Shown piece by piece: positions 26,756 through 36,900 of a stretch of 64,000 nucleotides of DNA (position 1 is the stretch's first letter; each line of letters begins with the position of its first letter). The DNA is taken from contig NZ_BCXJ01000006.1 of NCBI RefSeq assembly GCF_001598215.1, positions 186,001 through 250,000 of the forward strand, read 5' to 3'. The notes under the pieces were generated by a model. That model worked only from the letters and a program-made list of their open reading frames with translations, searched no databases and was not told the origin of the DNA. This DNA is from Shouchella clausii. GTDB taxonomy: Bacteria > Bacillota > Bacilli > Bacillales > Bacillaceae_D. Both the position numbers and the translations under genes were made by a program.

Positions 26756-28582
26756 TTAAATCTTTTTCAAGCTCGGCAAGCCGAGTATCGTGAAAACGCG
26801 CTCCAGCTGCTGGCTAACACGCTCTGTAATCGCTAAACGCTTCGCTTGTTCCAAAGGTTCAGCTTTTAAAACAGGACATTGTGAATAAAAACGGTTATAG
26901 AGGCTTGCCAGCTCAAAAGCAAAGGTGCAAATTAAATTTGGTTCAAACGATGCGGCTGCTTTGCGCTTGACTGTACTCCAGCCTGCCAAGTGCTTGAGCA
27001 GCGCCCGTTCCGCATCTTCAGCGCCTTTAAAAGTTGCCCCCTCTGTGGACAGGCCTGCCTGTTTGGCTTTGGTAATAATGCTGTTTGCCCGGGCATACGT
27101 GTAAATCAAATAGATGCCTGTATTGCCTGTTACTTGCGTTGCCTCTGTTAAATCGAACACAATGTCAGACGTCGTGTTATAACGGAGCATATTGTAACGG
27201 ATCGCCGCAAAAGCGAGCGCTTCAACGGTCGCTTCGCTCGCATCCATGCTTTGGGCGCGGACAGCTTCCTTCATATGTTGAATCAGCTCGCTAATCTTGA
27301 TGCCGATGCCTTTACGCCCAGACATCGCATAAACCGATTTCCCCTCTTCCGTTTCAAGACCAAGCTGGCTAGCCGTTTGTTTGCTCAGTGAAACGACACC
27401 ATAGGGCACGTGGAAAAGCCGCTCTGCCTCCTTTTCATAGCCGACCGCAGCAAGCGCCTGCTTGACAACTTTTTGTGGGTATTCTTGGCGGTAGTCAATC
27501 ACATTAATGACTGCATCGCCTCGTCCAAAAGCTGCTTGTACACCTGAGCTAGCGGTTGTCCACAGACCAGGCCATTTTTCTTTATAGGCAAAATCATCGT
27601 CAAGAAGGCCAAACTTCCACATATGGTAAGCAATGTCTTTTGCTGTGTACGTTAACACGCCATTCGAGCGGACAAGAACTTTATCACTTTGATGCTCGCT
27701 GCCTTCTTCACCTTCGTAGTCTGACATCCGAAGCACCCAACAGCCTGCTTGTGGACCGCTGTCCTGTTTGACAAACACATCACTTTGCTTTAGCTTCTGA
27801 AAGGCAGTATGCCAGAAGCCTTTTTGTACGATGTCCCTTTCCCATACAAGCAAATCATAGTCAATCCCAAATTGGCCCATTTCCTCAATATGTTCTGAAG
27901 TAATCTTATCGGCGACCACATAGCCAAGCCATGCCGTGCTGTTATTGCCTTCTTCTAATTTATGTAGCACTTCGTCGCGGATATTCGTCGAAATGGTCCC
28001 TTTGTCGTATGCCTCGTTTAAGCGTGAATAAACATTCCAGCAATAATCGCCAAAGCGTGTCGCTGCGCTGTCTGAGTCCGTATGAAGCAACGCAGTCAGC
28101 GTATCGGCAAGCTGGTTCCCTAAATCATCAACATAGTTATGTACTTCCACATTTTCGCCACATGCTTTCAGGAGCCGCGCCAATGTGTCGCCTATGCAAG
28201 CGTTGCGTAAATGGCCAATATGAGCCGACTTATTCGGATTAATGGACGTATGCTCGATCACGGTCTTGCCGCTGCTAGAAAGAGCCTGTGGCTCATCGCC
28301 GTCAGCCAACGCGTCATCCCATTCAATAAAAAAGTTAATAAAACCTGGTTTTACTACCTCTATTCCTGTGACTGGCAAACGCTGACGCTCTAGCTTTTCT
28401 TTTATTGTTTCCGCAATGGTTAGCGGGTTTTTTCTCGCTACTCGTGCAAGCTTCATCGCCACGTTTGTCGAATAGTCGCCATGGATCAGTTGAGCCGGCT
28501 GCTCGAGTTCGACTTCGATGTCATTTTGGAACTCACTGGCCGCTGCTGCAATCGCTTCAATCAGCGTTTGTTCTACATGCAT
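26756..28582 (-). CDS. argS: Arginine-tRNA ligase of a divergent type
   Basis: 608-aa class I synthetase that charges tRNA-Arg. The N-terminal Arg-specific additional domain (about 1-90) is followed by the HIGH box as HIGH at 121-124, in the context NPNKSAHIGHLRN. The Lys before HIGH is the residue known to compensate in ArgRS enzymes without a canonical KMSKS. The second motif region reads YAMSGRKGIGIK (about 418-429). The C-terminal DALR anticodon-binding domain (about 495-608) is present. It is about 50 residues longer than the usual Bacillus enzyme, whose HIGH context is NPTG...LHLGHAR, so it looks like a different lineage, possibly a second copy. No T-box leader is visible. Confidence 0.93.
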   Translation of the reverse strand: MHVEQTLIEAIAAAASEFQNDIEVELEQPAQLIHGDYSTNVAMKLARVARKNPLTIAETIKEKLERQRLPVTGIEVVKPGFINFFIEWDDALADGDEPQALSSSGKTVIEHTSINPNKSAHIGHLRNACIGDTLARLLKACGENVEVHNYVDDLGNQLADTLTALLHTDSDSAATRFGDYCWNVYSRLNEAYDKGTISTNIRDEVLHKLEEGNNSTAWLGYVVADKITSEHIEEMGQFGIDYDLLVWERDIVQKGFWHTAFQKLKQSDVFVKQDSGPQAGCWVLRMSDYEGEEGSEHQSDKVLVRSNGVLTYTAKDIAYHMWKFGLLDDDFAYKEKWPGLWTTASSGVQAAFGRGDAVINVIDYRQEYPQKVVKQALAAVGYEKEAERLFHVPYGVVSLSKQTASQLGLETEEGKSVYAMSGRKGIGIKISELIQHMKEAVRAQSMDASEATVEALAFAAIRYNMLRYNTTSDIVFDLTEATQVTGNTGIYLIYTYARANSIITKAKQAGLSTEGATFKGAEDAERALLKHLAGWSTVKRKAAASFEPNLICTFAFELASLYNRFYSQCPVLKAEPLEQAKRLAITERVSQQLERVFTILGLPSLKKI

Positions 28583-28752
28583 TGTATGAAACCACCTTTT
28601 GCTATAATGCTATTTAGTATACATGATCCTTCAGTAAAGGAACATCGCTTTTTTTTGAAAACTTGAATATGTTAAAGGAAGCGATTTCGATCCGTACGGC
28701 AAGTTTTTTTGACGACAACCTCACCGGGCGACATCTCCCGGAGTAGTTGCCT

Positions 28753-29487
28753 TTACTCTTGCTTGTCCGTTAGCCGCTTAAGAATGTCTGCTTCTTTGGC
28801 AGTAAGTTCATACCCTTTTAGTAAGTCTGGGCGCCGCTCTAACGTCCGCCGCAGCGATTGTTCCATCCGCCACTCTTCAATTTTCGCATGATGGCCAGAA
28901 AGGAGCACATCGGGCACTTTCATGCCGCGAAAATCGGCAGGCCGTGTATAATGGGGATGTTCCAACAAGCCAGTTGAATAGGAGTCTGTAACTGCAGATT
29001 CGTCATTTCCGAGCACGCCTGGCAAAAGCCGAACAACGCTGTCGGCAATGACCATTGCCGCGAGTTCCCCGCCTGTAAGCACATAATCGCCAATCGACAG
29101 TTCATCGGTCACGAGATGACGGACACGCTCGTCAAAGCCTTCATAATGGCCGCATAGGAAGATCAAATGCTCTTCTTCCGCTAGTTCTGCCGCCTTCTGT
29201 TGGCTATGCTGCTCGCCTTGCGGGCAAAGCATGATAATCCGTGGCTTCTTTTTCTCGTTTTCCGTTAACGCAGCCACGGCGTCAAAAATTGGCTGTGGGC
29301 TCAATACCATCCCTGCCCCTCCACCATAAGGGTAATCATCGACTTTGCGGTGTTTGTTCGCTGCATATTCCCGAAAATCAATCGTCTGGAAGGAGACGAT
29401 CCCCTTGTCGCTTGCTTGCTTCAACATCGATGAGCCAAAAACACCCGTAAACATGTCCGGAAATAACGTTAATACATCTATTTTCAT
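28753..29487 (-). CDS. trmD: tRNA (guanine-N1-)-methyltransferase TrmD
   Basis: 244-aa SPOUT methyltransferase making m1G37, which prevents +1 frameshifting. The family opening [13 protein letters not shown] and the trefoil-knot SAM site with [12 protein letters not shown] and [14 protein letters not shown] are clear. The C-terminal part has [16 protein letters not shown]. The ATG overlaps the rimM stop (ATGA), the usual coupling in the rpsP-rimM-trmD group. Confidence 0.98.
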   Translation of the reverse strand: MKIDVLTLFPDMFTGVFGSSMLKQASDKGIVSFQTIDFREYAANKHRKVDDYPYGGGAGMVLSPQPIFDAVAALTENEKKKPRIIMLCPQGEQHSQQKAAELAEEEHLIFLCGHYEGFDERVRHLVTDELSIGDYVLTGGELAAMVIADSVVRLLPGVLGNDESAVTDSYSTGLLEHPHYTRPADFRGMKVPDVLLSGHHAKIEEWRMEQSLRRTLERRPDLLKGYELTAKEADILKRLTDKQE

Positions 29488-30005
29488 TCGTCATCTAAGC
29501 CTTCCATGACGTGGACACGGATGCGTTTGTTTTCCACATCCACTTCTTTGACAACTTCTTCAATATATGGCAATAGCAAATCTTTCCGCTGCTTTCGGTC
29601 GACCACCCAGACGTCGTTTGCTCCCGTTTCAATAATGTCTTTAATTTTGCCTAGCATGGCGCCTTCTTCATCAACGACTGTACAGCCAATAATCTCATGG
29701 TAGTAATATTCATGCTCGTCCAATTCGCTAAGCTGATCTTCTGACACATATAAATAGCTTCCCTTAAAACATTCGACTTCATTGATGGAGTCATAGCCTT
29801 CAAATGTAAGCAAGTCGAAATTTTTGTGCGTTCTATGGCTACGAACAGTTACAAGTGTCCCTTCAGCTTGAGGAGATTTTGCCACCTTCAGAACCGAACC
29901 GTTCGCATAGCGTTCCTCTGGGAAATCAGTGTTTGAGAGGACGCGTACCTCTCCGCGCACTCCGTGTGTGTTCACTAGCCTGCCAACATTATACCAGTTC
30001 GTCAT
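29484..30005 (-). CDS. rimM: 16S rRNA processing protein RimM
   Basis: Assembly factor for the 30S head domain that binds S19. The N-terminal RimM domain opens with [18 protein letters not shown]. The C-terminal PRC barrel has [17 protein letters not shown] and NDVWVV...[13 protein letters not shown]. The ATG at 30005 gives the conserved start MTNWYNVG; the upstream in-frame codons lie inside ylqD. 173 aa is normal. It overlaps ylqD by 17 nt. Confidence 0.97.
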   Translation of the reverse strand: MTNWYNVGRLVNTHGVRGEVRVLSNTDFPEERYANGSVLKVAKSPQAEGTLVTVRSHRTHKNFDLLTFEGYDSINEVECFKGSYLYVSEDQLSELDEHEYYYHEIIGCTVVDEEGAMLGKIKDIIETGANDVWVVDRKQRKDLLLPYIEEVVKEVDVENKRIRVHVMEGLDDE

Positions 30006-30411
30006 TACTTGCCCCGCCTTCTCTAATTTCAGCAATATACCCATCATTGACGACAATTGTCAACTCCGTTTCTTCGTCAATCCACTTGTCGCCTTCCTTA
30101 ACATCGACAATGACTTCTGTTGTGCCCATCGCCAGTTCAGTCCCAATTGGCAAATTCATTAACTGCTCAATCCGAAACGTCAGAGAAGCCATCCGTTCTT
30201 CTCTCCGCTTTATTTCTTTCCGGTATTTTTGTTGGAGTTCGCCATGGGCGGTCGTATGTTTCATCGGCTTTAGCGCCCGCTGAAGCTGGAATTCCATTTG
30301 GCTTAGCTCTGTTTCGATTTGTGTTAAATCACGTTCGAATGATTTCTTCAAGTCTGCTTTTTTCGACTCCGTTAACACATGCTTTACGGTGGCCGTGCGG
30401 ATGCATTTCAC
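29989..30411 (-). CDS. ylqD: YlqD family protein, function unknown
   Basis: 140 aa. Identified from its place between khpA and rimM, where Bacillus has ylqD, and from the family-like layout: a short N-terminal segment, a long charged coiled coil (about 15-80), then a beta-rich C-terminal part with [24 protein letters not shown]. It is soluble and has no catalytic signature. The GTG at 30411 has GGAGGG about 6-7 nt upstream and is preferred over the upstream ATG. A terminator hairpin lies only ~30 nt before its start. Confidence 0.82.
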   Translation of the reverse strand: MKCIRTATVKHVLTESKKADLKKSFERDLTQIETELSQMEFQLQRALKPMKHTTAHGELQQKYRKEIKRREERMASLTFRIEQLMNLPIGTELAMGTTEVIVDVKEGDKWIDEETELTIVVNDGYIAEIREGGASNDELV

Positions 30412-30440
30412 GTAAAGCCCTCCATTCTTTGTTTCATACA

Positions 30441-30478
30441 AAAAAAGGGTGAGGTTCCCCCCGCCCTTTTAGTCGACA
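30441..30478 (-). terminator. Terminator-like hairpin between khpA and ylqD
   Basis: On the minus strand AAAAGGGCGGGG / CCTCACCCTTTT (one mismatch, one G-U), loop GGAA, followed by seven T in all. It begins at the khpA stop and ends about 30 nt before the ylqD start, leaving no room for a promoter after it, so it may act as a partial terminator setting the rpsP-khpA to ylqD-rimM-trmD ratio. Confidence 0.75.
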
Positions 30479-30699
30479 ATATCGAGCCGCACCCGCCCGT
30501 TTTGCTTGCCGCAAGCAGCATACACTACCGAGCGGATCGCTTTTGCCGTTCTTCCTTGTTTGCCAATCACTTTCCCAATATCGTCAGGATGCACCGAAAG
30601 GCGCAACATATGTGCCTTTTCTTCATGAACTTCTTCAACTTGAACTGCCTCTGGATGATCGACAAGCGATCGGGCAATATGTTCAACTAAAGCTTTCAT
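30469..30699 (-). CDS. khpA: KH domain RNA-binding protein KhpA (YlqC)
   Basis: 76-aa single KH domain protein that, with KhpB, binds many RNAs and influences cell size and elongation in Firmicutes. The KH core LSVHPDDIGKVIGKQGRTAKAIR with the GKQG loop is clear. It is the standard second gene after rpsP, separated by about 26 nt. Confidence 0.95.
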   Translation of the reverse strand: MKALVEHIARSLVDHPEAVQVEEVHEEKAHMLRLSVHPDDIGKVIGKQGRTAKAIRSVVYAACGKQNGRVRLDIVD

Positions 30700-30725
30700 G
30701 CTAGCCCATCCTCCTTAAGGGGTGA

Positions 30726-30998
30726 TTACTTACCGTTTTTTTCGTTGTGTAGCTTTTCCATTAGGCCAGCGTTTGAAAACAAGCTGCGCACAGTGTCAGA
30801 AGGTTTCGCGCCTTTTTTCATCCATTCTAGCGCTTTGTCTTCTTTAATGTTTACTTGAGCAGGTTGCGCGATTGGGTTGTACGTACCAATCTCTTCAATA
30901 AAGCGGCCATCACGCGGAGAGCGAGAATCGGCAACTACTACACGGTAAAATGGGGCTTTCTTTGAACCCATACGTTTTAAACGAATTTTAACAGCCAT
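30726..30998 (-). CDS. rpsP: 30S ribosomal protein S16
   Basis: 90-aa primary assembly protein of the 30S subunit. The opening [20 protein letters not shown] and [21 protein letters not shown] are diagnostic. The ATG at 30998 is preceded by GGAGGTGTACAGCAA; the frame reaches further upstream but without a family match. It is the first gene after a SigA-type promoter at 31038-31066. Confidence 0.98.
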   Translation of the reverse strand: MAVKIRLKRMGSKKAPFYRVVVADSRSPRDGRFIEEIGTYNPIAQPAQVNIKEDKALEWMKKGAKPSDTVRSLFSNAGLMEKLHNEKNGK

Positions 30999-31037
30999 TT
31001 GCTGTACACCTCCAAAAATAATTGCACACAATTTTTT

Positions 31038-31066
31038 ATCATATCATCAATTCTAACAATCTGCAA
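31038..31066 (-). promoter_or_regulatory. Probable SigA promoter of the rpsP-khpA-ylqD-rimM-trmD operon
   Basis: On the minus strand TTGCAG (31061-31066) and TATGAT (31038-31043), 17-nt spacer. It lies between ffh and rpsP, about 40 nt before the rpsP start. Confidence 0.7.
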
Positions 31067-31093
31067 GACAAACTGTTAAAACGGATTCCTTAA

Positions 31094-32452
31094 TCAAAAC
31101 GGGAGCTTAAGCCCGCCAAGGCCTTTGCCTCGTTTTTTCCCTTTGCCGCCTTGCATAGCGGTCATTTGTTTCATCATTTTTTTCATGTCTTCAAACTGCT
31201 TCAACAAGCGGTTGACATCTTGGATTGTCGTGCCGCTTCCCTTTGCAATACGTTTGCGGCGGCTACCATTTATGACGCTTGGATCTCGTTTTTCAAGAGG
31301 CGTCATTGACTTTACAATCGCTTCAACCCGAGTCAATTGCTTTTCATCGACCTTTAGGTTTTTCATGCCTTTTGCCTTATTCATCCCCGGCATCATCCCT
31401 AGCAAATCTTCAAGAGGCCCCATGCTTTTGACTTGGTCGAGCTGCTCTAGAAAATCATCGAACGTAAAGTCCATTTTGCGAAGTTTTTTCTCAAGCTCTT
31501 TTGCTTTTTCTTCATCGACATTCGCTTGCGCTTTTTCGATTAACGACAGAACATCGCCCATGCCGAGAATTCTAGAAGCCATCCTGTCTGGATGGAACGG
31601 TTCTAGCTGGTCAATTTTTTCGCCCATGCCGGCAAATTTAATCGGCGTATTTGTTACTGCCTTAATGGAAATCGCAGCCCCACCGCGCGTATCGCCATCT
31701 AGTTTCGTCAACACAGCACCTGTGACATCAAGCTGGTTGTTAAAGCTCTCTGCCACATTGACAGCATCTTGACCTGTCATCGAATCGACGACTAGCAAAA
31801 TTTCATCAGGTGTAACAGCTGCTTTCATATCTTGCAGTTCCGCCATTAACGTTTCATCTACATGGAGACGGCCAGCCGTATCAATCAACACATAATCATG
31901 ATGTTCTGCTTTAGCAGTCGCAACTGCCTCTTTAGCTATATCAACTGGATTGGCGTCCGTCCCTTTGGAAAAGACAGGCATGTTCAGTTGTTTGCCAAGC
32001 GTCTCCAGCTGTTGGATAGCCGCTGGTCGGTAAACGTCACAGGCAACGAGCAGTGGTTTTCGGTTATGCTTCTTGCGCAAATGATTGGCGAGCTTTGCCG
32101 TTGTCGTCGTTTTCCCAGCGCCTTGCAAGCCGACCATCATCACCACAGTTGGCGGTTTTTGAGCAACAGCAATTTTGCTTTGCTCCGCTCCCATCAAAGC
32201 GGTCAACTCTTCGTTTACGACTTTGATTACTTGCTGGCCAGGCGTTAGGCTTTTCATAACTTCTTGGCCAAGCGCCTTTTCTTTCACATTCGCGATGAAT
32301 TGCTTTACGACTTTAAAGTTAACGTCCGCTTCAAGCAATGCCAACCGGACTTCTCGCATCATTTCTTTGATGTCTTGTTCGCTGACTTTGCCTTTGCCGC
32401 GAATTTTTGTCAACGTATCTTGCAGGCGCGCGGCAAGTCCTTCAAATGCCAT
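31094..32452 (-). CDS. ffh: Signal recognition particle protein Ffh
   Basis: 452-aa GTPase that binds signal peptides and scRNA for co-translational membrane targeting. N domain about 1-90; G domain with GLQGAGKTTTTAKLA (G1), LLVACDVYRPAAIQQL, DTAGRL (G3) and TKLDGDTRGG (G4 region). The Met-rich M domain at the C-terminus (MGPLEDLLGMMPGMNKAKGM; MKKMMKQMTAM) binds the signal peptide and RNA. The partner receptor FtsY is three genes upstream. It follows ylxM by 24 nt. Confidence 0.98.
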   Translation of the reverse strand: MAFEGLAARLQDTLTKIRGKGKVSEQDIKEMMREVRLALLEADVNFKVVKQFIANVKEKALGQEVMKSLTPGQQVIKVVNEELTALMGAEQSKIAVAQKPPTVVMMVGLQGAGKTTTTAKLANHLRKKHNRKPLLVACDVYRPAAIQQLETLGKQLNMPVFSKGTDANPVDIAKEAVATAKAEHHDYVLIDTAGRLHVDETLMAELQDMKAAVTPDEILLVVDSMTGQDAVNVAESFNNQLDVTGAVLTKLDGDTRGGAAISIKAVTNTPIKFAGMGEKIDQLEPFHPDRMASRILGMGDVLSLIEKAQANVDEEKAKELEKKLRKMDFTFDDFLEQLDQVKSMGPLEDLLGMMPGMNKAKGMKNLKVDEKQLTRVEAIVKSMTPLEKRDPSVINGSRRKRIAKGSGTTIQDVNRLLKQFEDMKKMMKQMTAMQGGKGKKRGKGLGGLKLPF

Positions 32453-32476
32453 CCAATCGCCTCCTTGAAAGGAATG

Positions 32477-32806
32477 CTAATCAAGTTTCTCTATACGGTC
32501 AATAAGGGAGTTGCACGCCTCGACAGCTTGATCGGAAGCAACCGCTTTGCGCAGCTCTGTTAGCAAGCTACGGCGCGTTTCAAACTTCTCAAGCAACCTC
32601 AGCTTTTGTTCGTATTCTTCAAGCATGGCTTCTGTCCGGCGAATATTGTCATAGACCGCTTGGCGGCTGACGTCATATTCGTCTGCAATCTCTCCAAGCG
32701 ATAAATCATCAAGATAATAATAGGACATGTAGTTGCGCTGCTTTTCGGTTAACAAGGAATGATAAAAATCAAACAAGTAGTTCATGCGTAGCGTCTTATC
32801 AAGCAT
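32477..32806 (-). CDS. ylxM: YlxM family DNA-binding protein, SRP-associated
   Basis: 109-aa protein of the YlxM/p13 family, almost always next to ffh. It contains a sigma-70 region 4-like helix-turn-helix: [28 protein letters not shown] at about 30-57 shows the recognition helix [10 protein letters not shown] charged helical C-terminus follows. In streptococci it stimulates SRP GTPase activity; in Bacillus the role is less clear. A good promoter precedes it, so ylxM-ffh may be a transcription unit separate from ftsY. Confidence 0.93.
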   Translation of the reverse strand: MLDKTLRMNYLFDFYHSLLTEKQRNYMSYYYLDDLSLGEIADEYDVSRQAVYDNIRRTEAMLEEYEQKLRLLEKFETRRSLLTELRKAVASDQAVEACNSLIDRIEKLD

Positions 32807-32848
32807 GCAAACCGCTCCTTGTTAAGTCTTTTCCCTTTACAATTACCG

Positions 32849-32877
32849 ATACTACCGCAACTCATTGCTCCTGTCAA
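32849..32877 (-). promoter_or_regulatory. SigA promoter of ylxM-ffh
   Basis: Perfect TTGACA (32872-32877) and TAGTAT (32849-32854) with a 17-nt spacer on the minus strand, about 45 nt upstream of the ylxM ATG. Confidence 0.75.
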
Positions 32878-32908
32878 GTTTTTATCTTAACATCGAAACA
32901 GGCACTGG

Positions 32909-33892
32909 TCATTCCTTTTCTGCCTCGATCGCATCTTGAAACAACCCGTACACAAATTGCTCGGCGTCAAATGGCTGTAAATCGTCTTTTTGTTCACCTA
33001 GCCCGATAAATTTAACTGGCAAATCAAGCTCTTGGCGAATGGCAATGACAATCCCTCCTTTAGCCGTGCCATCAAGTTTCGTTAGAACAAGACCGCTCAC
33101 ATCGGTTGACGCTGCAAATGCTTTCGCTTGCGACAGTGCATTTTGGCCTGTAGTCGCATCAAGGACAAGTAGTACTTCATGGGGAGCTCCAGGCACTTCC
33201 CTTTCAATGACACGTTTTACTTTTGCTAGCTCATTCATTAAATTGACTTTATTTTGCAGACGTCCAGCTGTATCGCAAATAAGCACATCAGCTTTACGGG
33301 AGCGTGCCCAAGCAATCGCATCATACATGACCGCTGCCGGATCAGAGCCTTCTTGCTGTTTAATAACCGGAACGCCAACACGCTCTCCCCAAACGTCAAG
33401 CTGGTCAATCGCACCCGCCCGGAATGTATCACCAGCGGCGAGCACAACAGATTTCCCCTGCCCTTTTAAATAGTGGGCGAGCTTGCCAATGGATGTCGTT
33501 TTGCCGACACCATTTACGCCAACAACAAGGATGACGCTCAACCCTTCTTGCAAATGAAGCGCGGTGTCTTTATCGTCTTTTTCTAGGAGGCTAGCTAGTT
33601 TTTCGGAAATGACAGGCTGTATCTCTTCGGTGTCCTTTAAGTTGCGCAAACGCACTTCTTCCTTTAATTCGTCAACAAGCTCCATTACAGTCGAAACACC
33701 AACATCAGCGCCAATCAAGATTTCCTCCAAGTCTTCAAAAAAATCTTCGTCGATTTTACGGTAGCGGGCGACAAGCTCATTGATTTTACCAGAAAAGCTT
33801 GTCCGCGTTTTTTCTAATCCATGTTTAAATTTGTCAGCTACTTCATTGGTTTGCTGCGCCATTTTTTCTTTCAGTTTTTTAAAAAAGCTCAC
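32909..33892 (-). CDS. ftsY: Signal recognition particle receptor FtsY
   Basis: 327-aa SRP receptor GTPase at the cytoplasmic membrane. The short charged N-terminus (no long acidic A domain, as in Bacillus) is followed by the NG domain: GVNGVGKTTSIGKLA (G1), AAGDTFRAGAIDQL, CDTAGRLQNK (G3), TKLDGTAKGGI (G4) and FIGLGEQKDDLQPFD. It follows smc by 11 nt, the same smc-ftsY order as B. subtilis. Confidence 0.98.
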   Translation of the reverse strand: MSFFKKLKEKMAQQTNEVADKFKHGLEKTRTSFSGKINELVARYRKIDEDFFEDLEEILIGADVGVSTVMELVDELKEEVRLRNLKDTEEIQPVISEKLASLLEKDDKDTALHLQEGLSVILVVGVNGVGKTTSIGKLAHYLKGQGKSVVLAAGDTFRAGAIDQLDVWGERVGVPVIKQQEGSDPAAVMYDAIAWARSRKADVLICDTAGRLQNKVNLMNELAKVKRVIEREVPGAPHEVLLVLDATTGQNALSQAKAFAASTDVSGLVLTKLDGTAKGGIVIAIRQELDLPVKFIGLGEQKDDLQPFDAEQFVYGLFQDAIEAEKE

Positions 33893-33903
33893 GCATTTTC
33901 CTC

Positions 33904-36900
33904 CTAGCTTCCAATTAATTGGCGGGTTTCTTCCAGTTTAACGGATACGAGCCTTGAAACCCCTGACTCTTCCATCGTCACCCCATAAAGGACATCAGCC
34001 CCTTCCATTGTTCCTTTACGGTGCGTAATGACAATAAACTGCGTTTTTTGTGAGAAGTCGTGCAAGTACTGGGCAAAGCGGCTAACATTCGCTTCATCAA
34101 GCGCTGCTTCGACTTCATCGAGAACACAGAAAGGAACAGGCCTAACTTGCAAGATCGCAAATAGAAGCGCGATCGCCGTCAGCGCCCTTTCTCCCCCGGA
34201 AAGCAGTCCAAGTTGCTGCCGCTTTTTTCCTGGAGGACGAGCAATAATCTCAATTCCTGTTGTTAACAAGTCGTCTTGGTTCGTCAACACAAGATCCGCA
34301 TCGCCGCCACCAAACAGTTTCGTGAACACGGTTTGAAAGTGGCCCCGGATGTTCGCAAACGTCTCACCGAAGCGTTTTGACATTTCTTCGTCCATCTCTG
34401 CAATCGCCTGATCGAGTGAAACCCTTGCCTCGAGCAGATCGCTTTTTTGTTCACGTAAAAACTCATACCGCTCCCGGACACGGGCATATTCTTCAATCGC
34501 GCCTAAGTTGACTGTTCCAAGTTCATCGATTGAACGTTTCACCAATGATAGCCTCATTTTTGCTTGTTCCAAAGACTGGGAGAGCGGATAGCGGCTTGCC
34601 GCTGCTTCATAGGAAAGTTCATACTCTTCACGAAGGCGATTTAGGCGATAGTCCAAGTCGACATCAAGTCGATTGACGCGCACTTCTAGCTTCTGGCTTT
34701 CCTCTAGTAAGTAGGAATGTTCGCCTTGGGCGCTCTTCGTTTCTGTTTCCAGTTGTTTGTACCGGTTATTCAATTCCGCTTCTTTTTCTTCCAACTCTGC
34801 AAGCTTTGCTGCTAGAGCCTGTTTTTCCTGCTTTCCGGCAGCAATTTGTTCAGCAAGGGACTGGGACGTATGCGCTTGTTCGTCGGCACTGCTCGTTACC
34901 AGGGCTAAATGCTCTTTGGCTTGCAACAGCTCTTGTTGTTCTTTTTGAAGAGACGCTGCTAATTCTTGGCGCTGTGCTTCAAAATATTGGAGCTGTTGTT
35001 TCGTTTCCGCACGTGCGACTCGGAGTTCCGTTAGCTTCGCTTGCCATTCTTCTTTGGATTGTTGCTCAGATGCCAGTCGTGCTTCCAACTGTTTTATTTT
35101 TTCTTCTAAGCGCACGGACTCAGCAACCGCTTTTTTTTCGGCCTCTTCAATTTCCAGAAAGCGGTCATGCGTTTTAGCTTCTTCCTCATCTTGTTCTTTG
35201 GATTGCTGTTCGATTCGTTCTACTTCCTGCCTAGCACGCTCATAGGCAATGCTTGCTTCCTGGTAAGCACGTTGAGCTTCTTCAAACGATTCCTGTGCTT
35301 GTGCTTTTTGCCCTTCCACTTTAGCAATCGTTTCTTGCAGTTGTTGACGCCGTTCTTTGTCATGCTTTACTTGTTTTTCTAAATCGCGAATCGCCTCTTC
35401 TAACTTGCTTTTTTTAGCGTCCAGTTCTTCTTTTTCCCGCTTTCGCCCAAGCAATGAGGACTGGTTTTGCTTTGCGCTGCCTCCGGTCATAGACCCGCCA
35501 GGATTGACAATATCCCCTTCTAGCGTGACAACACGGAAACGGTGGCCGCTGCGCTTAGCAATTTTGTTTGCTTGTGGCAGCGTCTCCGCTACTATCGTCG
35601 AACCGAGCAAAAAGCCGACAGCCTGCTTATGTTCAGGCTTGGCTTCGACGACATCTGCAGCGATCCCTAAGTAGCCTGGCTCATTCGCTATCGCCGTTAT
35701 GACTGCTTCTGGAACGACACGGGCTTTGACCGTAGTCAGCGGCAAAAACGTTGCCCGGCCTAGGCGTCGTTGTTTCAAAAACGAGATCGCTTCTCTCGCG
35801 GCAGCTTCATCGTCGACAACGACATATTGCGCTTGGGCGCCGAGCACCAATTCAATGGCGGCTTCAAACTTTTTAGGTACACTTATCAATTCGGCGGCTG
35901 CTCCAACAATGCCTGGAAGGGACGCTCCCCGCTGTTTTAAAATTTCTTTCACGCCTTGGAAGAAACCGGCATATTCAGTCTCCATTTCTTGGAGTACTTC
36001 TCGCCGGGAAGTAATTTTTTGCAGCAACCCATAGGCTTCATACAGTTTTGCCTCTTGTTTATAGTAACGGTTTTTGACCGTTTCTTCTTCGGATAAGTGA
36101 TGACGATGCGCCGTTTTCGCCTTAGCAAAAGACTGTTCGGCCGCTTTCAGCACCTGCGCCCGCTCAGCAGCTTCCTGCTCTAGCCGTTCTGCTTCTTTTT
36201 TGCTAGCTGCAGCGGCTGACTCAGCCCGGCGTGCATTGCGTTGCTTTTGCTGCAACTGTTCCTCCAAATAGCGCCGTTCATTCCGAAGCGATGCCTGTTC
36301 ATTTAGCCATTCAATGTAATCGCCTTTTGCGTCTTCCAGTTCGCTGCTTAAATCTTCTTTTGAACGCGATAAATGGCGCGCCGCCTCATCAAAGTCCGCC
36401 TTTAATTCGTCGTCTTTCTGTTTGACTGCCTCATATTGCTTTAACAGTTCGTCCAGCTTTTGTTGGAACGCTTTTTTGTTGGCTTCGCGCTCTTTTATCG
36501 CCTCGATAAGCTGTTCTTCATTATGGAGGGCGTGTTTTTTTCGTTCTTCCAGCACGCCACGGCGCCCTTCATTTTTTTCAAGCGCTTCACTCACTTCTAA
36601 TCGTTTCTTGTGGAGGTCTGCTGCCGTTTCACGGATGGCGGCATGCTCTTCACGATAAGCTGCAAGCTTTTCTTCAGCCTTGTCTAAGCTATCTTTTCGA
36701 GCTTGCAGCTGGTCTTTTAACTTTTTCAGCTTGTCAGACTCCGATGTCCAATTTTCGTAAAGCTCCGTAATTTCCTGCGCAATCACTTGTATATCTAATG
36801 TCCGTTGTTCTTCGGCCAACAATTTGTATTCTTCGGCAATGGATGCCTGTTCGCGGAGTGGTTCTACTTGTTCTTCTAATTCATTTAAAATGTCGGCAAC

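Noticed and set aside
28583-28752. T-box riboswitch upstream of argS
   Set aside because: I looked for the T-box core sequence and a following terminator/antiterminator; neither is visible. There is only an imperfect hairpin without a T-run.
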